64,000 nt of DNA from Fidelibacterota bacterium (GTDB taxonomy: Bacteria; Pseudomonadota; Alphaproteobacteria; Rhodospirillales; Rhodospirillaceae). Positions 50,379 through 59,327 of the stretch are shown piece after piece (the stretch's first letter is position 1; each line of letters starts with the position of its first letter). The position numbers and the translations under genes were made by a program. The notes below the pieces were generated by a model. The model ran no database searches, was not told where the DNA came from, and worked only from the letters and a program-made list of their open reading frames with translations. Location: contig CANJRA010000011.1 of NCBI GenBank assembly GCA_947476625.1, positions 17,257-81,256 of the forward strand. Reading direction: 5' to 3'.

Positions 50379-51107
50379 CTACCGGACTTCGCCCTGCCGA
50401 GGCCCTTCACTGGCATTCATATCTGCGAGCACGGTCTCTCCTGCGACGGCCTTTTGCCCAACTGACACCAACGGCGACACGCCTTTCGGCAGGTAAACAT
50501 CCAGACGGCTGCCGAAACGGATCATGCCGAAGCGTTGGCCTGTCATAACATGCTGACCTTCACGTACGTCGCAACGGATGCGCCGTGCCACGAGCCCGGC
50601 GATCTGGACCACGGCGAAGTCCTTGCCGTCCGCCGTGCGGATGACCAAAGACTGACGTTCATTGTCTTCGCTGGCTTTATCGAGCGTGGCATTAATGAAC
50701 TTACCCGGCGTGTACTCGTCTTTGATAATCGCGCCGGCGATCGGCGCGCGGTTCACGTGACAATCAAACACACTCATGAAAACGCTGACGCGGACCAAAG
50801 GTTCGCTGCCGATGCCAAGTTCAAAAGGCGGCGCGGCGGGCCCGATCATCTGCACGGTACCGTCGGCCGGGCTGACCACGAGGCCCTCACGCACAGGCGT
50901 GACGCGGTCGGGATCGCGGAAGAAATAGAAACACCAAGCCGTAAGCGCGAGGCCAATCAGACCGAGCGGCGTCCAAAGCCACCACAGCCCAAGAGCAACA
51001 ATGGCAAATACGGCGACAAAGCCGGGACCTTCAGGATGCAGGGGCGGCAGAATGTAATCCCGCCAGCCGATATCGGCCGATGCTATGTCGCTTTTACGTT
51101 CCGCCAC
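50379..51107 (-). CDS. psd: Phosphatidylserine decarboxylase (short, alphaproteobacterial type)
   Basis: 242 residues from GTG 51107 with AAGGAA upstream. Two hydrophobic N-terminal segments are followed by the catalytic domain: [29 protein letters not shown] and the self-cleavage site F-G-S in [16 protein letters not shown], where the serine becomes the pyruvoyl cofactor. It converts phosphatidylserine to phosphatidylethanolamine. It lies 47 bases downstream of the LysM gene and directly upstream of pssA. Confidence 0.94.
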   Translation of the reverse strand: MAERKSDIASADIGWRDYILPPLHPEGPGFVAVFAIVALGLWWLWTPLGLIGLALTAWCFYFFRDPDRVTPVREGLVVSPADGTVQMIGPAAPPFELGIGSEPLVRVSVFMSVFDCHVNRAPIAGAIIKDEYTPGKFINATLDKASEDNERQSLVIRTADGKDFAVVQIAGLVARRIRCDVREGQHVMTGQRFGMIRFGSRLDVYLPKGVSPLVSVGQKAVAGETVLADMNASEGPRQGEVR

Positions 51108-51154
51108 GTCAGATTCCTTCGCGTTCTAGGATGCCGTCCGGCCATACCCTAGCA

Positions 51155-52090
51155 TTACGGGCGGTTTTTGGGAGGCAGGTTAAAGACCTGTCCAGGATAG
51201 ATCAGATCGGCGTCCTTGATCTGCTCTTTGTTGGCCTCAAATATCAGCGTGTACATGGTGCCCTCACCGTAGGTGTTCCGGGCCAGCCGCCAGAGGCTGT
51301 TGCCTTTAACCACCGTGATTGCGCCGGGCGGCATGTTGGCCTGGGCGGGGTCTAGCACAAAGGGCACTTCGACCCGCGCAATGACATTGTTATTAGTGCC
51401 GACTTGGTCGACACGGATGCTGTGCTTACCTGCGGCCGCCTTGCTTTTGGGTTCGACCTGCCAGGCGCCCTTATCGTCGGCGGTGGCCCGCCCGATGAAG
51501 GCGTTGTCGAGATAGACCTGCACGACGCTGCCGGGATCAGCTTTGCCGCTCAGCGTAAACTTACCGTCAGCCGCGTAATCTACGGCTTCGACCGTCAGCG
51601 TGCCGCTGCCGGGTGCATTGGGCCCCTGCAGAACCCGGCTTTTCCCGCCGTCACGGGACTGTTCGACGATCAGGATCTCGCCGTTACGCTCCGGCACCGA
51701 CATGACCACGATATTCTGCGAGAATAAATCCTTCGCGCCGCCGGTTCCGGGCGTTTTGAGGGAAAACTGGCGCGTGCCTGGTGCGACCGGCGCATCGGGC
51801 AGAAATACCCATTCGCCACGGCTGTCGGCGGTCACACGGCCGATTTCTTTGTCGCCGTCGAGAATCACGACCACAGCCCCAGGCTTGGCCCTGCCGGCCA
51901 TTACCATATTGCCCTTGGGATCGATGCGGACAACATCGAAGGTCGGCGCGCCCGGGCCGGTGTTGACTTGGCGGCTGGCAGACCCGGTCAAACTACTCAG
52001 CCCACCGGGGTTCTGCAGCGTGAAATTCAGCACAAGCGCCGCGGCAACAACCACGATTCCAACAATAGCGACGATCAGCGGACGATTCAC
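51155..52090 (-). CDS. Membrane-anchored LysM protein with Ig-like domains
   Basis: About 311 residues from the GTG at 52090, which has GAGGT 7 bases upstream; an ATG at 52111 is the alternative. One N-terminal transmembrane segment (LIVAIVGIVVVAAALVLNF) is followed by Ser/Gly-rich sequence and two bacterial Ig-like repeats (AGRAKPGAVVVILDGDKEIG; SGKADPGSVVQVYLDNAFIG). The C-terminal LysM domain (VVKGNSLWRLARNTYGEGTM...IYPGQVFNLP) should bind peptidoglycan. It is probably a periplasmic envelope protein held in the inner membrane. Its place before psd-pssA is consistent with an envelope role. Confidence 0.85.
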   Translation of the reverse strand: MNRPLIVAIVGIVVVAAALVLNFTLQNPGGLSSLTGSASRQVNTGPGAPTFDVVRIDPKGNMVMAGRAKPGAVVVILDGDKEIGRVTADSRGEWVFLPDAPVAPGTRQFSLKTPGTGGAKDLFSQNIVVMSVPERNGEILIVEQSRDGGKSRVLQGPNAPGSGTLTVEAVDYAADGKFTLSGKADPGSVVQVYLDNAFIGRATADDKGAWQVEPKSKAAAGKHSIRVDQVGTNNNVIARVEVPFVLDPAQANMPPGAITVVKGNSLWRLARNTYGEGTMYTLIFEANKEQIKDADLIYPGQVFNLPPKNRP

Positions 52091-52162
52091 AGCACTTACC
52101 TCACGCGTCATCTTTCGTGTTTACGCAATTAATTCTAAGTCCGCAACCAAGCGTCGCAAAAC

Positions 52163-52990
52163 TTAGGCGCGTACCATCGCATAGGCGATCAATACCGCCA
52201 GCGCACAGGGCAAGGCCGCCATGCCCGCAAGTACCAATGGATACAATATGGTGCTGATCCGCGCTTTCGGAAGAGGTATCCGCCGCGCCGTGCCTTCGGC
52301 GAAGAAAACCAGGGGAACCAACAGCAATGGCAGGCGGACATCGGGGAAACCGTGTCCCAAAGCCCAGGCCAGCGCCAGAAGCGTGCTGCCGGCACCTAGA
52401 ACAAGGGCATCACCTATGGGCAGGGTAACCGCCGTCTGCAGCACAGCGTAGGCTACGACCGCCAAAGCCAATACCAGCGCCCCCGTAAATATGCCTGTGG
52501 CGCCGGCAATTAAGGCCATGAATGCGATGCTCAGGGCTGCGACCGTGATGAGAACCAGGGCGGTCACGTCACGCGCGCGCATGCTATCGAGGCGGGCGAG
52601 GACCAGGAAGGCCACCACGACGAGGATGGCGACCAATACGGCCACATCCCACGTAGGAACAAACGGCATCAGTTGATCGGTGACACTGCTCCAAACTGCA
52701 CCGATCACAAAAATGCCGGCGAAGATCGCTGCGACAAGACGTTTGGGCGTGAGAAAATCGAGTGCAAAACCCAGCACTGTCGCACCGATTGCGATGTGAC
52801 CTATGCGGGCAAAATCATCCACCGGCGTCCAAGGCGCCTTCACGACAACAGCCCAGGAAAACAGAAAACTGATCATCACCGCAACGTTAGCGATGCGCGC
52901 GCCGCGCTCTTCGCCCGCGCCGATACGCATCGCCACTGCCAACAGCGGCGTAAGCACCGCGGGGATAAGATAGAGGGCGGTTATGAGCAC
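52163..52990 (-). CDS. Multi-pass membrane protein of unknown function
   Basis: 275 residues with about eight hydrophobic segments (for example ALYLIPAVLTPLLAVAM, AAIFAGIFVIGAV, VLVAILVVVAFLVLA, LVLIPLVFF-like regions) and few charged loops. I recognise no domain. It begins 17 bases after the tri-heme cytochrome gene and may be in one transcript with it and the downstream LysM-psd-pssA genes. A role as a membrane anchor or quinol-linked subunit for the cytochrome is possible, but nothing specific supports it. Confidence 0.6.
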   Translation of the reverse strand: MLITALYLIPAVLTPLLAVAMRIGAGEERGARIANVAVMISFLFSWAVVVKAPWTPVDDFARIGHIAIGATVLGFALDFLTPKRLVAAIFAGIFVIGAVWSSVTDQLMPFVPTWDVAVLVAILVVVAFLVLARLDSMRARDVTALVLITVAALSIAFMALIAGATGIFTGALVLALAVVAYAVLQTAVTLPIGDALVLGAGSTLLALAWALGHGFPDVRLPLLLVPLVFFAEGTARRIPLPKARISTILYPLVLAGMAALPCALAVLIAYAMVRA

Positions 52991-53007
52991 AGCCGCCGCT
53001 TTTCCGG

Positions 53008-54333
53008 TTATCGCTGTTTAGCGACGTCGCCCGCCGTGACCGGCGTGCCTTTGTTGTCCCAGTTATTGCGCACAAACGTAGCGATTGTAGCAACCTCTTC
53101 ATCGCTCAGTTTCGCACCAAGGGCTTTCATATCTTCCCATGCGCCGAACGGCGTGGGGCCGCCTTTGCCGGTTATCGCGCCGTAGATAATCACGTTGATC
53201 AGCGACGCGGAACTCGGCGCCTGGACAATGGCGCTGCCGGCCAGCGGCGGCGCTTTCATGAAACCACCACGACCGGAGTCCAGATGACATTCGTCGCAAT
53301 GGGTTTTGTAGAGCGCTGCGCCGGCAGTTTTCTGCGCATCGCTCAGCGGGTACTTCACGCCCTCGCCCGCGGCCGGCAGGCTTTTGATGTACGTGGCCAT
53401 GGCCTTGGCATCTTCGGTGGTCAGATGCTGCAGGCTGTTGATGACGACTTCATTCATCGGACCAAAAATGCCGGCTTTCTGGCTGTGCCCGGTCTTCAGG
53501 TACTTGGCGATCTGATCGACATTCCATGCGCCGAGGCCGGTGGTAGCTTGTGTGAGGTTGGCGGCAGCCCAGGTGCGGATCTTGCCTTCTTCGACCAGAT
53601 CGGGCTGCGTGCCGCCCGTCAGTTTGTCGGAGGATTTTTCGGCAAGCAAAAGATTGCGCGGTGTATGGCAGGCGCCGCAGTGACCGAGCCCCTCCACCAG
53701 ATATGCGCCGCGATTCCATTCGTCGGGTTTCGACGTGTCCGGCTGATAGCGGCCTTCTTTTAAGAACAGCGCATTCCAAAACATCATCGGCCAGCGCATC
53801 GCAAACGCGATGCCGTTGCTGGGAGGCGTATACTTCACCGGGGCCAGCGTTTTGAGATAAGCGTAAATCGCCTTGAGGTCGTCTTGGCTCACCAACGTAA
53901 ATGCGGTGTAGGGGAAGGCTGGAAAGAGATGTTCGCCTCCCGGTGCGACGCCGGTCTGCATGGCCTTGATGAAGTCCGCTTCAGTCCAGGTGCCGATGCC
54001 GGTTTCCGGATCGGGGGTAATATTGGTCGAGTGGATTTCGCCAAGGAAGGTATAAGGCGTCTTGAACGCCAAGCCCCCGGCAAACGGTTCGCCGTTATGG
54101 CGGGTATGGCAGCTGATGCAGTTACCCGCGCGCGCAAGATATTGGCCTTTCTCCACCAACGGATCGACAGGCGGCGCAGCTTCGGCGGGCGGCGCAGCTT
54201 CGGCGGGCGGCGCAGCTTCAACTGCCGGTGCGGGTGTTTCGCTCGCGGGTGGTGGCGCATTCTGAGCAACGGCAATTGCACCAAAGCCCGTCATGGCGAG
54301 AGCGAAAATGGAAAGCGAGAAAGGAGATTTCAT
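53008..54333 (-). CDS. Tri-heme cytochrome c (alcohol/gluconate dehydrogenase cytochrome subunit type)
   Basis: 441 residues with a signal peptide (ending near AVAQN) and an Ala/Pro/Glu-rich linker of about 35 residues. It has three heme c sites: C72-I-S-C75-H76, C219-G-A-C222-H223 and C346-D-E-C349-H350. Spacing and the block NITPDPETGIGTWTEADF match the cytochrome subunits of membrane-bound PQQ alcohol dehydrogenases and flavin sugar-acid dehydrogenases, which pass electrons to ubiquinone. No dehydrogenase subunit is adjacent, so its donor is elsewhere, perhaps one of the PQQ enzymes in this window. Confidence 0.9.
   Translation of the reverse strand: MKSPFSLSIFALAMTGFGAIAVAQNAPPPASETPAPAVEAAPPAEAAPPAEAAPPVDPLVEKGQYLARAGNCISCHTRHNGEPFAGGLAFKTPYTFLGEIHSTNITPDPETGIGTWTEADFIKAMQTGVAPGGEHLFPAFPYTAFTLVSQDDLKAIYAYLKTLAPVKYTPPSNGIAFAMRWPMMFWNALFLKEGRYQPDTSKPDEWNRGAYLVEGLGHCGACHTPRNLLLAEKSSDKLTGGTQPDLVEEGKIRTWAAANLTQATTGLGAWNVDQIAKYLKTGHSQKAGIFGPMNEVVINSLQHLTTEDAKAMATYIKSLPAAGEGVKYPLSDAQKTAGAALYKTHCDECHLDSGRGGFMKAPPLAGSAIVQAPSSASLINVIIYGAITGKGGPTPFGAWEDMKALGAKLSDEEVATIATFVRNNWDNKGTPVTAGDVAKQR
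54171..54219. repeat. 18-base tandem repeat within the tri-heme cytochrome gene
   Basis: Two full and one partial copy of GCGGCGCAGCTTCGGCGG encode the PAEAAP repeats of the linker after the signal peptide. The copy number may vary between strains. Confidence 0.8.
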
Positions 54334-54368
54334 GGGAAAGCCGTTTTCAATACCGAGCCGTTAAATGC

Positions 54369-54398
54369 ACAACGCCCGTCACATAGGACGGGCGTTGT
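54369..54398 (-). terminator. Hairpin between cytochrome c' and tri-heme cytochrome genes
   Basis: ACAACGCCCGTC (54369-54380) pairs perfectly with GACGGGCGTTGT (54387-54398) around 6 bases. It lies just after the stop of the leftward cytochrome c' gene; there is no strong T run. Confidence 0.5.
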
Positions 54399-54418
54399 CG
54401 GAGAAATTACCGCGACTA

Positions 54419-54856
54419 TTACTTCTTGAGGCGATAGACGTCGTGACAGCCTTTGCACGACAGCGCATCGACCATCTGTTCCATGACCACGTTTACACCG
54501 CCGGTCTTGGCATCTTTGGCCATTTTATCGGTCCGTGCGACGAAATCCTTCATGCGCTTTTCGAAGTCGGCCCAGTTGGCCCAAACTTCTGGCTTAGCTT
54601 CACCGCCCGGCACTTTCGCTTCGAAGCTCTTCAGCGCAGTCTTGGCGATCAGCGCAATGGCTTCGGCGTGTTGCAACAGATTGTCGTCGGGAACCTGGGT
54701 GGAAACGATCATGCCGAGCGCTGCAGTCTGTCCATCGAGCGCCTTCATAACGTCCTGACGGTAATCAATCACGTCCTTGTCGTCGGCCAGAGCGGGCAAC
54801 GCAAAGGCGGTAACCACCAGGGCCACACCGGCGACAAATTTAGCGAGACGGGTCAT
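54419..54856 (-). CDS. Cytochrome c' family protein, copy 1
   Basis: 145 residues from the ATG at 54856, which follows GGAGG; a start 5 codons upstream is less likely. A signal peptide ends at ALADD. A four-helix body with YRQDVMKALDGQTAALGMIV near the N-terminus leads to the C-terminal heme site CKGCHDVYRLKK, the arrangement of class II cytochromes c'. Such proteins bind NO or CO at a five-coordinate heme. It is a tandem paralogue of the next gene upstream (54951-55394), with 94 bases between. Confidence 0.9.
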   Translation of the reverse strand: MTRLAKFVAGVALVVTAFALPALADDKDVIDYRQDVMKALDGQTAALGMIVSTQVPDDNLLQHAEAIALIAKTALKSFEAKVPGGEAKPEVWANWADFEKRMKDFVARTDKMAKDAKTGGVNVVMEQMVDALSCKGCHDVYRLKK

Positions 54857-54950
54857 GTGAGAAACCTCCAATTATAAGTGCCGCATCTGGGCTACCGGAT
54901 GGGCTCATCTTACGTGAGAACTTTCAGTCGAAAGCGGGCGGGCTAAACAG

Positions 54951-55394
54951 CTACTTCTTTTCGCGATAAGTGTCGTGGCAGCCCTTGCACGAAAACGCTG
55001 CCTGAACCTTGGGGCCGGCCGCGGCGATGCCGCCGGCTTGCGCTGTTTTCGCCAGATCCGCCGTCGCTGCTTGGAATTCCTTCATTTTCTTGGAGAAATC
55101 ATCCCATTTCGCCCAAACTTCGGGTTTGGCTTCGCCGCCTTCGGCCTTCGGCTCAAAAGCCTTCAAAGCGGTGCTGGCTACCAGAGCCAGAGTTTCGGCG
55201 TGCAGGGCAAAGTTATCGCCCGGAACCTTCTGCTGCATGATGAGACCGATCGCACCCGCCTGCGCGCCAATGGTCTTCATGATGTGCTTACGATAATCGA
55301 CAACATCGGTAGGGTCGGCGGCGCTGGCGACTGTCGGCAAGATCGCAGCCACGGCAAAAGCCACACCGGCAACAACCGGGAGAAAACGGGACAT
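54951..55394 (-). CDS. Cytochrome c' family protein, copy 2
   Basis: 147 residues from the ATG at 55394 with GGAGA upstream. A signal peptide ends near ASAAD. The same four-helix layout as copy 1 (YRKHIMKTIGAQAGAIGLIM; GGEAKPEVWAKWDDF) ends with CKGCHDTYREKK. The shared GGEAKPEVWA block shows that the genes arose by tandem duplication. Probable periplasmic NO-binding or detoxifying heme protein. It is divergent from the LOG-family gene. Confidence 0.9.
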   Translation of the reverse strand: MSRFLPVVAGVAFAVAAILPTVASAADPTDVVDYRKHIMKTIGAQAGAIGLIMQQKVPGDNFALHAETLALVASTALKAFEPKAEGGEAKPEVWAKWDDFSKKMKEFQAATADLAKTAQAGGIAAAGPKVQAAFSCKGCHDTYREKK

Positions 55395-55534
55395 TGGCAG
55401 GTCTCCTCTAGATATGTCCAAACTTCAATTATACTCAATGAACCATTACAAATAAGCGCGACGGTAGCAAGAGTGCAAGGCTTACCAAGTATCTATTCTG
55501 TAAATTTATTAATCCATTACGGATAGCCACCGCC

Positions 55535-56116
55535 ATGACCTCCGACCTCTTTTCTCTCTGCGTCTTTTGCGGCTCGCAGATTGGCGGCAACCCTGTGTAC
55601 GCCGAAACTGCGACGGCATTAGGGCGAGCTATGGCCGCCCAAGGGACGACCCTGGTTTTTGGCGGGGGGCGGGTGGGCCTCATGGGTGCCGTCGCCGACG
55701 CCGTGCTGGCGGGGGGCGGCAAAGTTGTGGGGGTCATCCCGACCTTCTTGCAGGACCTGGAACTCGCTCATCCCGGAGCCTCGGAGATGGTCGTGGTGCC
55801 GGATATGCATACACGCAAGAAAACCATGTTCGACCGCAGCGATGCTTTTTGCATCCTCCCGGGTGGCGTGGGCACGCTCGAGGAGATGTTCGAGATCGTC
55901 ACATGGCGCCAGCTTCACCTCCACAATAAGCCGATTATTGTGCTCAACACGGCTGGATATTGGTCGCCTCTCGTAAGCTTGTTCGACCGTATCATTACCT
56001 CTGGTTTTGCCCACAAAGGCCATGACGCTTTGATTACGGTCGTCGACCGGCCCGAGCAGGTTCTCGCCGCCGTGGCGGCCGAATTGCAGGCGCCGAAAAT
56101 ACCCGTTTCCTTCTGA
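55535..56116 (+). CDS. LOG family protein (cytokinin-riboside 5'-monophosphate phosphoribohydrolase-like)
   Basis: 193 residues, the family size. Rossmann-like start SLCVFCGSQIGGNPVYAETA, then GGGRVGLMGAVADAVLAGGG, and the signature PGGVGTLEEMFE with the catalytic Glu and nucleotide-binding glycines. It probably hydrolyses a nucleoside monophosphate to base plus ribose 5-phosphate in the cytoplasm; in bacteria the physiological substrate is often unknown. It stands between the cytochrome c' genes and icd. Confidence 0.92.
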   Translation: MTSDLFSLCVFCGSQIGGNPVYAETATALGRAMAAQGTTLVFGGGRVGLMGAVADAVLAGGGKVVGVIPTFLQDLELAHPGASEMVVVPDMHTRKKTMFDRSDAFCILPGGVGTLEEMFEIVTWRQLHLHNKPIIVLNTAGYWSPLVSLFDRIITSGFAHKGHDALITVVDRPEQVLAAVAAELQAPKIPVSF

Positions 56117-56276
56117 TTTTGGCCGCTAGGATCGGCTAAAGCCGCCGGATTCCCGGCTTGCGTCCCTGTCATGGGATGCTCTACTTTTGCCCCGCACTCG
56201 TGGCGATCTGCATTGCACGCGGGAAATAGGATTTGGGGAACGGTGGTCTGCCGGACCCCGTATACAGGGAACGCTC

Positions 56277-57491
56277 ATGGCCAAAATCAAGGTGAAGACT
56301 CCCGTTGTCGATCTCGACGGCGACGAGATGACGCGCATTATCTGGCAGTTCATCAAAGATAAGTTGATCCTGCCGTACCTTGATATCGACATTAAGTACT
56401 ACGATCTGAGCGTCGAATACCGCGATAAGACTGACGATCAGGTCACGATCGACGCCGCCAACGCCATCAAGCAGTACGGCGTCGGCGTGAAGTGCGCCAC
56501 GATCACCCCCGACGAAGCGCGGGTGAAGGAATTCAATCTTAAAAAGATGTGGAAGTCGCCCAACGGCACGATCCGCAATATTCTCGGCGGCACCATCTTC
56601 CGTGAACCGATCATCTGTAAGAACGTGCCGCGCCTGGTGCCCGGCTGGACCCAGCCCATCGTCATCGGCCGTCATGGTTTCGGCGATCAGTACAAAGCCA
56701 CCGATTTCAGAGTGCCCGGCAAGGGCAAGTTGACCATGACCTTCACGCCCGACGGCGGCGGCGAACCCACGACCTATGACATCTATGACTTCCCCGGCGC
56801 GGGCGTCGCAATGGGCATGTACAACCTTGATTCCTCCATCGCCGACTTTGCCATGGCCTGCCTCAACTACGGCCTCGCGCGCGGCTATCCGGTGTACCTG
56901 TCGACCAAGAATACCATTCTGAAAGGCTATGACGGCCGCTTCAAAGATATCTTCCAGGAAATCTACGAACGCGACTTCAAGAGCCGTTACGAAGCCAAGC
57001 GCCTCACCTACGAACACCGCCTCATCGACGACATGGTGGCCTCGGCGTTGAAGTGGTCCGGCGGTTTCATGTGGGCCTGTAAAAACTACGACGGCGACGT
57101 GCAATCCGACACCGTTGCCCAGGGCTTTGGCTCGCTCGGCATGATGACCTCCGTACTACTGACCGCCGACGGCAACACGGTGGAAGCCGAAGCCGCGCAT
57201 GGCACCATCACCCGCCACTACCGCCTGCACCAGCAAGGCAAGGAAACCTCGTCCAACCCGATCGCGTCGATCTTCGCGTGGTCGCAAGGCCTGAAATACC
57301 GCGGCCAGTTCGACAACACGCCAGACGTCGTACACTTTGCGACCACGCTGGAAAAAGTGTGCGTTAAAGCCGTTGAAGCGGGCCACATGACGAAAGATCT
57401 CGCGATCCTCGTTGGACCAGAGCAGCCGTGGATGACCACCAGCCAATTCCTCAACAAGCTGGACGAGATGCTCAAACAAGCAATGCGTTAA
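56277..57491 (+). CDS. icd: Isocitrate dehydrogenase (NADP+), eukaryotic-type homodimer
   Basis: 404 residues from the ATG at 56277 (AGGGAA upstream); a longer open frame is unlikely. It starts [20 protein letters not shown], the type II (eukaryotic-like) NADP-IDH common in alphaproteobacteria. Substrate motif [39 protein letters not shown] with the catalytic Tyr/Lys region, and NADP-binding [19 protein letters not shown]. It converts isocitrate to 2-oxoglutarate and CO2 in the TCA cycle. A carbonic anhydrase gene begins 11 bases later, suggesting joint expression with handling of the released CO2. Confidence 0.96.
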   Translation: MAKIKVKTPVVDLDGDEMTRIIWQFIKDKLILPYLDIDIKYYDLSVEYRDKTDDQVTIDAANAIKQYGVGVKCATITPDEARVKEFNLKKMWKSPNGTIRNILGGTIFREPIICKNVPRLVPGWTQPIVIGRHGFGDQYKATDFRVPGKGKLTMTFTPDGGGEPTTYDIYDFPGAGVAMGMYNLDSSIADFAMACLNYGLARGYPVYLSTKNTILKGYDGRFKDIFQEIYERDFKSRYEAKRLTYEHRLIDDMVASALKWSGGFMWACKNYDGDVQSDTVAQGFGSLGMMTSVLLTADGNTVEAEAAHGTITRHYRLHQQGKETSSNPIASIFAWSQGLKYRGQFDNTPDVVHFATTLEKVCVKAVEAGHMTKDLAILVGPEQPWMTTSQFLNKLDEMLKQAMR

Positions 57492-57502
57492 GAGACCACG
57501 CC

Positions 57503-58111
57503 GTGGAGAAGTTCATTGCCGGCTACCGGCAGTTTCGCGAAACCTATTTCCGCGATAACAAGGCATTCATCGAAGAATTGATGGAGAAGGGCCAAGCTCC
57601 GAAGGCCCTGATGATTGCTTGCTCGGATTCTCGCATCGACCCGTCGTTGAAGTTCGGTGTTGAACCGGGCGAGCTTTTCATTGTGCGCAATGTCGCCAAC
57701 CTCGTCCCGCCCTTCGAGCCCGATGGCAATGCCCACGGCACAAGCGCGGCGCTGGAATTCGCGGTCCTCGCCTTGAAGGTCGAACACGTGATCGTCATGG
57801 GTCATGCCCGTTGTGGCGGCATCCGCGCACTCATGAACGAACCGAGGGCGGGCGATTTCGTCGGGGCGTGGATGAAAACCGCACGGCCGGCGCGGGAAAA
57901 AGCCCTGCAAACAACCTCAAGCCCCGAAGCGGCCCAGCGCTGCTGCGAGCACGAGGCCGTGAAGATCTCGCTCGACAACCTGCTCACCTTCCCCTGGGTT
58001 AAGGAAGCAGTGGATGCCGGCAGTTTGCAAACGCACGGCTGGTACTTCGACCTTGAAACCGCAACGCTGTCGATCCTGAACAAGGAAACAGGCGCGTTCG
58101 AGGTCGTTTAA
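57503..58111 (+). CDS. Beta-class carbonic anhydrase
   Basis: 202 residues from the GTG at 57503 with AAGAGA upstream; the open frame extends back into icd without reason. Zinc ligands are C40 (IACSDSRIDP), H101 and C104 (GHARCGG). The D42-R44 dyad of the beta class is present, as is the FIVRNVANLVPP block. It interconverts CO2 and bicarbonate in the cytoplasm. Placement directly after icd may supply bicarbonate from decarboxylation. Confidence 0.94.
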   Translation: MEKFIAGYRQFRETYFRDNKAFIEELMEKGQAPKALMIACSDSRIDPSLKFGVEPGELFIVRNVANLVPPFEPDGNAHGTSAALEFAVLALKVEHVIVMGHARCGGIRALMNEPRAGDFVGAWMKTARPAREKALQTTSSPEAAQRCCEHEAVKISLDNLLTFPWVKEAVDAGSLQTHGWYFDLETATLSILNKETGAFEVV

Positions 58112-58129
58112 CGTCACCGCGCTAACGGC

Positions 58130-58807
58130 TTAAAAGTTCGGAAAGCCTTTGCGCAATTTCATGAGGTCGGCTTTTTTGGCCGGAATCATTTTGCCCTCGG
58201 ACTTGGGCAATACCCAGAAATAGCTCCCGTCTCGGCCGATGACCGGAAACTTCTCGCCCTTGCGGGAAAAGACGCGGCGGTGCTGCGCCGACTGGTCGTA
58301 ATAAGTCTTACGCCAATCGTCGTCTTTCTTGAACAGCAGTTCGTGGCTATCGAGCATTTCATCAAGGAACGGCTTTTCGACGATCATGATGTTCGAGATC
58401 ACCCAGCACTGACCTTCGAAGCTCCAATAGGTGGCAAGACCCACGAGTTCGCCCGCCGGATTGAAGTAAGGGTAGAAGGGAAACGAGCGGCAGGCCATGG
58501 AGCGGTTGTCGCGCTCGCAAAAGGCAGCGCCCTTGCATTCTACCGCGCGGCAGGCCGAGCCTTTAAGATCGGCGATCTCGGCGCGGTCGGCGGCGTTCTT
58601 CGGTTTGAACGGCGTCCACATATCCGTGCGGCTGCGGAGCAATACATATTCACTTTTTTCAACGATCGGGATGGCGTTGTCGGTCGTGCAACAGACCGGC
58701 ATGCCGTTGTTATATGGCGCGCACTTCTTGCCGCAGTCGTAGACCGTGGAGATCGGCGCCTGAAGTTTTTTATAAATTTCGGCGTAGTCTTTGGGTGATG
58801 GAGGCAT
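58130..58807 (-). CDS. Cys-rich cytoplasmic protein, YkgJ/zinc- or iron-cluster-like
   Basis: 225 residues if started at the ATG at 58807; longer frames exist. Nine or more cysteines cluster in the first half: DCGKKCAPY, PVCCTTD, SACRAVECKGAAFCERD and MACRSFPFYPY. The C-x2-3-C clustering and the MACRSFPFYP phrase recall YkgJ-type proteins thought to bind a metal or Fe-S cluster. There is no signal peptide. It is convergent with the carbonic anhydrase gene and divergent from crcB. The exact function is unknown. Confidence 0.65.
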   Translation of the reverse strand: MPPSPKDYAEIYKKLQAPISTVYDCGKKCAPYNNGMPVCCTTDNAIPIVEKSEYVLLRSRTDMWTPFKPKNAADRAEIADLKGSACRAVECKGAAFCERDNRSMACRSFPFYPYFNPAGELVGLATYWSFEGQCWVISNIMIVEKPFLDEMLDSHELLFKKDDDWRKTYYDQSAQHRRVFSRKGEKFPVIGRDGSYFWVLPKSEGKMIPAKKADLMKLRKGFPNF

Positions 58808-58926
58808 GGACCACACATACAACAAAATACGGATGTCTCGATATAACTTGAGGGCACGGCCTTGCCTAGCGATAACCCGCGCGCTATGGCACATTTCGTC
58901 CACAACACGCTCCTAGAGGTGAATTG

Positions 58927-59316
58927 ATGCAAGCATATCTCTGGATCGGCTTAGGCGGCGCGCTGGGCAGCATGGCGCGTCATTGGTCCAACGGCATGGT
59001 CGCGCGTTTGGCTGGGGTTGGATTTCCCTGGGGCACACTGGCGATCAACATACTGGGATCATTCATCATCGGCTTCGCGGCCGCCGCGATGAACGCCGAA
59101 GGACGCCTCGCTAGCAGCGAATCACCACGGCTGTTTGTGATGGTCGGCCTGTGCGGCGGCTACACCACCTTCTCGGCCTTCAGCCTCCAGACGCTGGGTT
59201 TGATCCAAGCCGGCCAATGGGGCGCGGCGGCAGGTAACGCGGCATTGTCCGTGGGGCTGTGCATGATCGCAGTCTGGGCGGGATATGCCTTAGGCCTGGC
59301 GATAAGCCCCAAATAG
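58927..59316 (+). CDS. crcB: Fluoride ion exporter CrcB/Fluc
   Basis: 129 residues from the ATG at 58927 with AGAGGT upstream. Four membrane helices; motifs GGALGSMARHW, PWGTLAINILGSFIIG (the Asn lines the pore) and GLCGGYTTFSAFSLQTL with the phenylalanines of the fluoride track. It forms dual-topology dimers in the inner membrane. I see no crcB-type fluoride riboswitch in the 119 bases upstream. Confidence 0.94.
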   Translation: MQAYLWIGLGGALGSMARHWSNGMVARLAGVGFPWGTLAINILGSFIIGFAAAAMNAEGRLASSESPRLFVMVGLCGGYTTFSAFSLQTLGLIQAGQWGAAAGNAALSVGLCMIAVWAGYALGLAISPK

Positions 59317-59327
59317 CCCGAACGCAG

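Noticed and set aside
58808..58926. Possible fluoride riboswitch ahead of crcB
   Set aside because: I could not find the conserved crcB-motif pseudoknot segments in the upstream bases.
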